The notes below the pieces were generated by a model. The model ran no database searches. It worked only from the letters and a program-made list of their open reading frames with translations, and was not told the DNA's origin. This document shows, piece after piece, positions 57,050 through 64,000 of a DNA stretch of 64,000 bases. How positions within the stretch are numbered: position 1 is the first letter of the stretch; every line of letters starts with the position of its first letter. Made by a program: the position numbers and the translations under genes. The stretch comes from Evernia prunastri (Eukaryota; Ascomycota; Lecanoromycetes; Lecanorales; Parmeliaceae). The stretch covers positions 124,001 to 188,000 of the forward strand of contig NKYR01000059.1 of assembly GCA_003184365.1 (NCBI GenBank), written 5' to 3'.

Positions 57050-58087
57050 ATGTCTTTATCCCTTATAATTTCGCTGACAGTCATTCTGACTGCCTGGTTT
57101 GCGACAGCATCATCAAATAGCGGGATATGCTATAGTTCGAATCGGATCCAGGATGGCGACCAACTACCTTGTGACCCGAGAGCCGAAGTCAGTTCCTGCT
57201 GTCAATTGGGCTACATCTGTCTCAGCAACGGGCTCTGCGAGCCGAGCGGCAGTCTATCCCAATATTATACGACTTACTACACTGGTACCTGCACGGACCC
57301 TTCGTGGAATTCTCCTTCGACGTGCCCTGAGATTTGTAACAACAATAAAACCAGGTCAGTAACATTCTATCAAGTTGTACTTCTGGAGCGTACATTCGAC
57401 AGATTTTAGATCGTAAAAAGACAACGCTAATCCTGAAACCTCTCTTAGTATGCTTTACCTTGCATATCCTGTATCACGAATACTGTTAAGCTGATTTCAA
57501 TAGATCCCTCCAACGGCAATGGTGTAGTGACTTGTGGGGATGACAATTACTGCTGCTTCGGTTTACAAGACTCCGAATGCTGCTCGACCCAATCCCTGCT
57601 ATTTACTCTAGGCTCAAGCCCAGCCACTATAGAAACGACACTTGGATCTATGACGACAAGCACCACTCCCACGACTAACGCCCCAGTCTCTGCAACTTCT
57701 TCCGTACCACCTTCTTCTAGACCGTCCTCCAGCCCGTCTGCTATATCCTCCTCGTCATCCAAAACTTCGAGCCCATCCGCCGCCACCTCCATTACTCCGC
57801 CTCCTAGTCCAAGCCCGAGCAGTAACCACGTCGCTGTCGGTGCAGGCGTAGGTGCCGGAGTACCAGTCGGCCTAGCCATTCTCGCAGGCCTAGTCTACCT
57901 GATACGACGCCGATCGAGGATGGGCAATGACCGAGACGGGATCGCCACGTACCTAGACAATAAGAACGAGTTGGATGGAGGGAATCGGAAGGCTTTGCGT
58001 GGAGCGTCCGAGCTCGCCGTGGGCAGTAGGACGCCGGAGCTCTCCGGTCATAGTCTTGCGGAACTGCAGCATCCGACATCCCTATGA
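57050..58087 (+). CDS. Cys-rich secreted, single-pass membrane protein
   Basis: Exon 1 is 57050..57354; exon 2 runs from about 57504 to 58087. A signal peptide (about residues 1-21, MSLSLIISLTVILTAWFATA) precedes a Cys-rich ectodomain with CYSSNRIQDGDQLPC, SCCQLGYICLSNGLCEP and, in exon 2, VVTCGDDNYCCFG and ECCS. A Ser/Thr/Pro-rich mucin-like stalk follows, then a membrane helix (VAVGAGVGAGVPVGLAILAG) with an IRRRSR stop-transfer and a cytoplasmic tail of about 60 residues. This layout is common in ascomycete cell-surface proteins of unknown function, superficially like WSC sensors. The obvious donor (GTCAGT, 57355) and acceptor (TAG, 57503) leave the phase one base off, so either an extra small exon exists or the gene carries a frameshift. 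Confidence 0.65.
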
Positions 58088-59868
58088 GAACATCAAGATC
58101 TGGCAACGGAAACATGGACTCAGAGACAAATGAATAGTATTCTGATACGGAAAAGCTACCTGTCAATCGAGACAGACTGAGCAGCGAAGGCAGAAGGAGT
58201 AGTCGAACAGTCGCCACAGCAGGACTAGGCGTTGAGGGTAAGCGTGTCGCACGTCATGACAATATTGCTTAGTGACAATATCGCCTCTCGCCTCTGACGA
58301 ACATACAATGGTACCACGTCACGGACGTTTGAGCAAGGAAACAAGAGTCATGAGAGGGTTTTATATACACCGGCCCACCACTAACAATCGACTATTTTTT
58401 CAATCTTACTTCTTTTAGCGTCAGAGCCATATCAATCTTTTGCCCTGCCCGCCAACACCCTGTATGTAGCTTCACGCTCACTTCAAGTCTAAATGAATAC
58501 ATACGGGAGTTTCCTAGCACCGGGTCCGACGATATGATTGTTCAGGCCTCTCTTCGATTGCTAGCCCAGTGTTTGGGAGGGCCCAATCTAATACACTCGG
58601 GTTCATCTTTGCCAGCGATGAGACGGAAAGGCTAACCCTGAGTATTTTCCAATTCGCAGTGAAGGCTACATGCCCAATCATCCATCATCTCTCAACATTC
58701 CTCTCCAAAAGAAGCCACATAGATAACTGGCAAACCGCGAAGCTTCAACCAGAAGTCTTGACCCGACACCCAATCAGAGTAAGATCTATTCAAACGGCTA
58801 TTCTCTGGGGTACGAGCTCTGCGTTCATTGGTTCACTGGTAGACATGGGCGCTTGAAGCAACGGTGCACCCAAAAACAATTCAACATATTGCCAAGAGGA
58901 AAAACAGAATAAAATAAACTCACCCCCTGCCAGAACCGCACCTCAATCCCTCACTCACATCTTAGCATTCGCCCAGATGCGACATTGCACTCAACACACG
59001 AAGACCACCAGTCATCGCTACCGCATCTCCCACCCCCGAAGAACAGAAAACACACTTACCGAAGACGCCCAGGGCCAGCATACGGCCACTCTCCCGCCAG
59101 CCACACCAGACGGCCTAGACTGCCTACTGGTAAACCCCACTACTACCCAACAAAAGCGAGATCAACCCGACTATCCACCCTGTCTATCGCGATGACAAAA
59201 GAAATCCTCCCCCCCACCGATCCCTTATCTATCCACCCATCACCACGCCATCTCCACTTCCTTCCTTCGAGCCCTCTTCTTTCCCTCGAAACCCCCATCA
59301 CCTACCTCCCGGCTTCATCCATGCATCTATGCATCCCCTCCGTCGCCATCTCCGTCTCCATACCCGTCTCCATCTCCATCCCCTCCATCTCCATACCCAT
59401 CTCCCTCTGCCATCTGCACCCTCAAATCCAACTCCAACTCCAATTCCAATTCCAATCCGACCCAACCCAACCCACCACAGCCAGCCCATCCCCATCTCTC
59501 GAAAAGCTAACTCTACAGCGCAGCCTTCCATCCGCCTTCACTTCACTTAACCACTCCCTATATCACACTGCCTCTGAACCACTCACTCACCCACCAAACC
59601 ACACTGCATCGGCACCACACACGCATCTCGCGCGCTAGTTTCGATAGCAGCGTCCCATCTGCCATACGACGCACAGGGAGTTGCGACTTACTTTAATGGG
59701 AACGGCTCGTGAGAGAAGGGCGAGGGGGAGCAAGGCCGTGCGGGGCGGGGAGGGGGGGTGTGGACCGGGCCGGGGGGAGCAAAAGATGGGAGAGCAAACC
59801 AAACGATGGAAGAGCAAACCAAACGATGGGGGTGCAAACGACCAGAAGCAAGACGGATGAGATGAGGT

Positions 59869-60222
59869 AATAGCAGTAATCGTAGTAGTCGTAGTAGTAG
59901 TAGTCGTAGTAGCAGTAGCAGTAGCAGTAGCAGTAGCAGTAGCAGTAGCAGTAGCAGTAGCAGTAGCAGTAGCAGTAGCAGTAGCAGTACCAGTACCAGT
60001 ACCAGTAGCAGTACCAGTACCAGTAGCAGTACCAGTACCAGTAGCAGTACCAGTAGCAGTAGCAGTAGCAGTAGCAGTAGCAGTAGCAGTAGCAGTAGCA
60101 GTACCAGTAGCAGTACCAGTACCAGTAGCAGTAGCAGTAGCAGTACCAGTAGCAGTACCAGTAGCAGTACCACCAGCACCAGCAGCACCAGCAGCAGTAC
60201 CACCACCACCACCAGCACCACC
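59869..60222. repeat. AGT/AGC/ACC trinucleotide array
   Basis: About 350 bp of imperfect agtagc/agtacc repeats, grading into accacc at the right end. It is open in minus frames (giving Leu- or Tyr/Cys-rich runs) but shows no start, motif or flanking coding sequence, so I call it a microsatellite. Confidence 0.92.
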
Positions 60223-60416
60223 CCCAGCTCACACACGTCCTTACTCGGAACGCGCTGAGTTCCGGATCAGGTGAGTTTCCGGTCCGGTGAGTTAGGATCA
60301 TCACGCCAGTCCCATACCACGCGAGTCCCATGCCACGCGAGTCCCGTACGACCGGCTCTGATCCCTCAGAGAAGGAAGAGTAGAATTGACGTCCGAAGCT
60401 GCCGTCCAAACCTGAC

Positions 60417-60505
60417 TTCCAAACCTACCTTGCAAACCTACCTTGCAAACCTACCTTCCGAACCTACCTTCCAAACCCACCTTCCAAACCTACCTTGCAA
60501 TCCCA
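60417..60505. repeat. 13-bp minisatellite aaacctacctt[gc]c
   Basis: About six to seven imperfect copies of caaacctaccttg. It lies 200 bp from the trinucleotide array. Confidence 0.85.
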
Positions 60506-61409
60506 CCCAGGAGGAACAAGACCTCGAATGCCTATCCCAACCCCAACCCCAACCCCAACACCTCTGTTCGGCAATAGTCAAATCCCCCCACCACCCACCA
60601 CTCACCAAGGAGATGAGCTGTGCATCGATCGTACCAGTTAGTACGAGTGAACAAAACCGAGAAAAGACACACGGGGAGGAGAGGGGGGAAGGGGGAAGGG
60701 GGAGAGGGAAGCACACCAGCAGCGAGCTCGACAGGTTCCGAAAATAAACAAATCAATCCATCTTGATTCGTTCGAATCGATCTATCTAAGCTAAGCTCCA
60801 GAGGCGACAAACGCAGCCTAGCTACCCTGCGCCACCGAGCCAGCCAGCCAGCCATCATCAAGCCAACCGGAAAATGCCCACGGTATTCGTCTTAGCTCAC
60901 TCATGCAAAAGCTCGAGTCCTCCCCACAGAGATGCCCATGGATGCGTATATGCTGTACTAGAGACCACGTTTCCTTCCCGCGCTTCGAAAAGCCACCACC
61001 CTCCTCCTCGGCGGTGGTGAAAGATGTCTAGAAGGTCTAGTCGACAGCTTTTTGTGATGGGCCGGTAAAGGGTATTCCGGTAAGATGTGATATAATTTTT
61101 TTCTATGTCGATGACAAGCGAATTGCCAGAGTGAAATGCCAAATGGTGCGCCTGCAATGCGAGCGTCAAAGCTGGGGGGGAATAATGATCGAATATCGTA
61201 AAATCGTCATCGAAAAGGGACCTCTCGTTTGCAAATGCCAAAGCTAAGTATCACCGCTGGTCTTCAAACCTTCCATCCAGGCTTGGTTGCGAAATCTCCA
61301 AGTTTCGTTCTATCCATAGAACGCCAATTGATACGTGTCTGCCCTTAGTCATCCATATCGCAGGGCAGTCGTCAAACAACGGAAATCTCGCCCTATGTTA
61401 GAAGATGTT

Positions 61410-63986
61410 CTACACGTCAATCATTTCTGCGTCGTCCGCAAGCACTTCGTCTGCAGGGCCCCAATTGCCTTCAAATATTGTAGCACCTGCTCGTCTCCTG
61501 GACTCAGCCCATTGAACGCCTATCGTCCCAAGGATCTGATCCACCACTGGCCGGTTGATTGTTTCTGGTGAAATCATCCAACGGACAATCTTGTCAAGAG
61601 CTTCTGGGTCGTTGGAGTCGATCATGAAGGCAGGTGGGTGAGCGAGCTCACCAGATCGATGGAGCTTGAACGGGCCGTTTTCCATCTCCTTGTTACGTCG
61701 GCCGCGCAAGAATTTGGGAGAACCAAAATCGTCTCCACCAGAATCTGATCCATAAAAGTCTTCGACTGATTCGTCTTGAGAAAGTGGTTTCCCCGAAGAG
61801 TCACGGAGGACATTGCTGGCCTCGGAGCTCCATGTCAGGCTTGGAACGTCGCTCATGTCACCTGTCCTCAGTCGTTGCCATGATGCTCCATTCTCTGGGA
61901 GCATAACATTGCCTGCTATCTCGAGCATGATGAGTCCGAGAGCGAAGACATCTCCGGGTTTGTCGAACTGGCCCCTGAGTATTTCGGGTCCGATATACTC
62001 TCGATCGCCTTCTCCATCTATGCCTGGCTGAGCTGGCCACCGGGTTGCCATGCCAAAGTCAGCAATCTTCAAGACGCCTTCAAACGTGATCAAGACGTTG
62101 GCTGGTTTGAGATCTAAATGGATAAAGCCCGAATCATGGATGTGCTTGAGGCCACGCGATAGTTCGAGCAGAATCTTCCAGATTCTGAAGTCGTCAAGTC
62201 GAGCTTTGCGTCCTACTTGATCAAGGAATGAGTCCAAGCTACCCTCTTCGCAAAATTCTGTTTGGATATACAGGTGATTCTTGTGCTCCCAGCTGTCACA
62301 GAGCTGTATGGTATGATCAGACAGTCCAAGCGCTTTCAATGTGTTGACTTCCTGAAGCTTTCGCTGTCGGTCTTTTGGGCCAATGTACGCGTTGCGCGAC
62401 TTTTTGACAGCCCAGACACGATCTGGTAACGGTGTCCTGGGTGAATTCCGGGCCAGAGGGATCGAGAAGTAACTGCGAGAACTCTGGAACTCCTGTTTCT
62501 GCTTTACACGATATACTTGTGAGAACTCGCCAGTGCCGATAAGGTCTACTTTATCAAAACGAGAAGTCAGAACGGGGTCGACTTCGACAGCAACCAAGCC
62601 ATGAGAAGGCGTCATGCCAGATGTCGATTTGTTGAACGAGGCGAAGGAGTCCCTGGGAGCAGTCGGAGTTGCAGGAGGATACATCGAGGCGCTGCTCGTC
62701 GAGGCGGTTATAGGCTGCAGCTGCTCATTTGCACGCGCAGATATCGACAGGCCACTTGGGTCAGGCGGGATCATGCTTCCTTTGGGTGTACGAGGGGACA
62801 AATGCTGCATTCGATGACTTAGAGGGCTGGCTGGAGACAGAGGACTAGGTTTAGCTTTTGATCTGCTTGAAAGGAAGTTTGACGTGAGGGAGGATGTCTT
62901 GCGGAGTGGAGTCGGTGACTTCATGTTCCGCAATAGACGAGAATATGTAAAAGAGCGGGCCATCGAGGAAAAGTCTCTGGATCTCAGGGCGGTTGATGGA
63001 GAATCCTCCAACAAGCCTTCACTGTCTCCATCCACACTTCCTAATGGTATCCCAATTGGAATCAACTTACAATCCTGCTCATGCTGGGAAGACTGAGTCC
63101 TCGCACCAACAGATTTACCGAATCCGGGACTAGCCAGGTCCTTGCGCATCGCACTTCCTCCGAATGATGCCTGGTGGGCGCTACCCGGAATGCTGGCTTG
63201 CTTCGTTGGGGTTGGAGGAATGTCGCATTCAGCGCTGGACTGACTATCCCCTTGTTTAGGCGATGATTGCAAGTCGTCAATGTCGGTATTGAGGTAGCTG
63301 GACGTTCGTCGAAGGCTGCCACCCATACTGCTGCCAAATATACTGACACCTTTCCCAAAGGTCTCCGGCGCTAGGCGTGTGGTGTGCGGGTTGAATGGTG
63401 TCGATGGTGTGCCGAAGGAGTGCCTGGCATGATGAGCTTTTGCATACGTGTTTTCACGCGGCGCTGATGGGGATGGGATCTCTGCAAGGCTGTGGCGTTT
63501 GCAAGGCGTGTCCGGCATGGAATTTTTGCTTGCGCCAAACCCAGCTTGCGTATCGTCTACATTCTTATGGCGCTTTGAAATAAGTCCGGTCGACATAAAA
63601 GCTGCGGGTAGTGGTTTGACTAGCTTGTAGTTTTCGGGCGTTGCAAAAGAAGCACCGGAAGAAGTCTGGCTTGATGAGCTTCCGTCGCGAGAGTTGGGCC
63701 GTGCAGCCCCTACTGGGAGCGATTTCGAAAAATCTACAAATGTTCGTCGCTGCTCAGGCTGCCGGATCGGAATGTGAGTAGGCGAATCTTCTGCCATGCT
63801 CGAATTGGAAGTCGATTGGGATATAGTGCGTGACAGAGGATGACGTTGCGGTTGTGATGTTTGGCTCGACCCATTCTGCTTCGTGCCATGCTGAGATATG
63901 GGATGTGCAGAGGCATTTGGAAGACTACCCTGGGAAGAGAATGGGCTGTCGCGGGCCATAGAAGGCAGGACGCTATCAAGCGACAT
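61410..63986 (-). CDS. wee1: Wee1-type mitotic inhibitor kinase
   Basis: At least 858 aa; the frame is still open upstream of this ATG at the window edge (63987-64000), so the 5' end may be incomplete. Wee1 kinases phosphorylate the inhibitory Tyr of Cdk1 to delay mitosis (ankA in Aspergillus nidulans). The N-terminal 460 residues are Ser/Pro-rich and disordered, with many SP/TP sites (CDK targets). The kinase domain occupies about residues 470-835: glycine loop LIGTGEFSQVYRV, VWAVKKSR (ATP lysine), QTEFCEEGSLDSFL, catalytic loop HLDLKPANVL, DFGMATRW, and EGDREYIGPEIL, the EGD-x-x-Y motif diagnostic of the Wee1 family. A large insert after DMSDVPSL precedes the final helix. The C-terminus is acidic (ADDAEMIDV). 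No introns are seen. Confidence 0.9.
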   Translation of the reverse strand: MSLDSVLPSMARDSPFSSQGSLPNASAHPISQHGTKQNGSSQTSQPQRHPLSRTISQSTSNSSMAEDSPTHIPIRQPEQRRTFVDFSKSLPVGAARPNSRDGSSSSQTSSGASFATPENYKLVKPLPAAFMSTGLISKRHKNVDDTQAGFGASKNSMPDTPCKRHSLAEIPSPSAPRENTYAKAHHARHSFGTPSTPFNPHTTRLAPETFGKGVSIFGSSMGGSLRRTSSYLNTDIDDLQSSPKQGDSQSSAECDIPPTPTKQASIPGSAHQASFGGSAMRKDLASPGFGKSVGARTQSSQHEQDCKLIPIGIPLGSVDGDSEGLLEDSPSTALRSRDFSSMARSFTYSRLLRNMKSPTPLRKTSSLTSNFLSSRSKAKPSPLSPASPLSHRMQHLSPRTPKGSMIPPDPSGLSISARANEQLQPITASTSSASMYPPATPTAPRDSFASFNKSTSGMTPSHGLVAVEVDPVLTSRFDKVDLIGTGEFSQVYRVKQKQEFQSSRSYFSIPLARNSPRTPLPDRVWAVKKSRNAYIGPKDRQRKLQEVNTLKALGLSDHTIQLCDSWEHKNHLYIQTEFCEEGSLDSFLDQVGRKARLDDFRIWKILLELSRGLKHIHDSGFIHLDLKPANVLITFEGVLKIADFGMATRWPAQPGIDGEGDREYIGPEILRGQFDKPGDVFALGLIMLEIAGNVMLPENGASWQRLRTGDMSDVPSLTWSSEASNVLRDSSGKPLSQDESVEDFYGSDSGGDDFGSPKFLRGRRNKEMENGPFKLHRSGELAHPPAFMIDSNDPEALDKIVRWMISPETINRPVVDQILGTIGVQWAESRRRAGATIFEGNWGPADEVLADDAEMIDV

Positions 63987-64000
63987 TCGAAGCCTGCTTT

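Larger units (their letters stand above)
58088..61409. other. Low-complexity intergenic region
   Basis: About 3.3 kb without a supported gene. A 217-codon plus frame at 58985-59638 is a Pro/Ser/His-rich low-complexity stretch, probably not a gene. C/T-rich sequence at 59280-59640, the agtagc array, and a 13-bp minisatellite dominate. Confidence 0.5.

Noticed and set aside
59688..60409. Minus-strand frames of 182 and 238 codons rich in Leu or Tyr/Cys/Trp
   Set aside because: They are translations of the trinucleotide microsatellite.
1..64000. CRISPR arrays, bacterial operons or secondary-metabolite cluster
   Set aside because: No spaced direct repeats, no synthase-type genes; gene structure is fungal throughout.

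Overview
The window is nuclear DNA from a filamentous ascomycete (Pezizomycotina). The dothideomycete-like character is an inference from gene style. The evidence is many introns of about 44-150 bp with GT-AG ends and CTAAC/CTGAC branch points, plus fungal families: Not4, BUD22, a Git1-type permease, a STAND N-domain/ankyrin protein, PTH11-type rhodopsin-domain proteins, CIA84-like PPR, DDHD lipase and Wee1. No open reading frame equals a full gene for most loci, so I rebuilt exon structures by hand. Wherever a full model is given, exon phases and total length agree.

Layout. 0.5-1.9 kb: secreted royal-jelly/yellow-type protein (+). 3.0-8.3 kb: a low-complexity protein, then the RING/RRM subunit Not4 (both -). 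Not4 diverges from the complex I 30 kDa subunit (8.6-9.7 kb, +), which carries an 8-nt microexon. 10.2-11.6 kb: BUD22-like (+). 11.8-15.2 kb: methylthioadenosine phosphorylase and a Git1-like permease (-). 16.8-17.6 kb: an F-box-like protein (+). 19.4-22.1 kb: STAND-N/ankyrin protein (-). 24.2-25.0 kb: a secreted kexin-site repeat peptide precursor (+), the most novel gene here. 26.6-28.1 kb: a decayed rhodopsin-domain gene.

29.0-37.1 kb is a nest of LTR retrotransposons. A Ty1/copia element (170-bp LTRs, gag, protease, integrase, RT, RNase H) is broken by nonsense and frameshift changes, by a solo LTR with a clean 5-bp target duplication inside RT, and by an antisense Ty3 chromodomain fragment. 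Single N bases mark assembly joins, and RNase H sequence appears three times.

37-44.9 kb is gene-poor. It holds a four-exon zinc-knuckle gene (39.1-40.2 kb, -) and another rhodopsin-domain remnant (42.5-43.4 kb). The right flank returns to ordinary genes: a nine-exon kynurenine aminotransferase (+), DDHD phospholipase (-), CIA84-like PPR (-), a Cys-rich one-pass membrane protein (+), a simple-repeat-rich intergenic stretch, and Wee1 kinase (-) at the right edge.

The genes do not form one pathway. Housekeeping genes (RNA turnover, complex I and its assembly, methionine salvage, ribosome biogenesis, mitosis) flank an accessory core of about 16-45 kb with secreted, signalling and transposon genes. 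I found no biosynthetic cluster, tRNA, rRNA or CRISPR array. An unexplained chain of inverted repeats lies at 51.29-51.59 kb.
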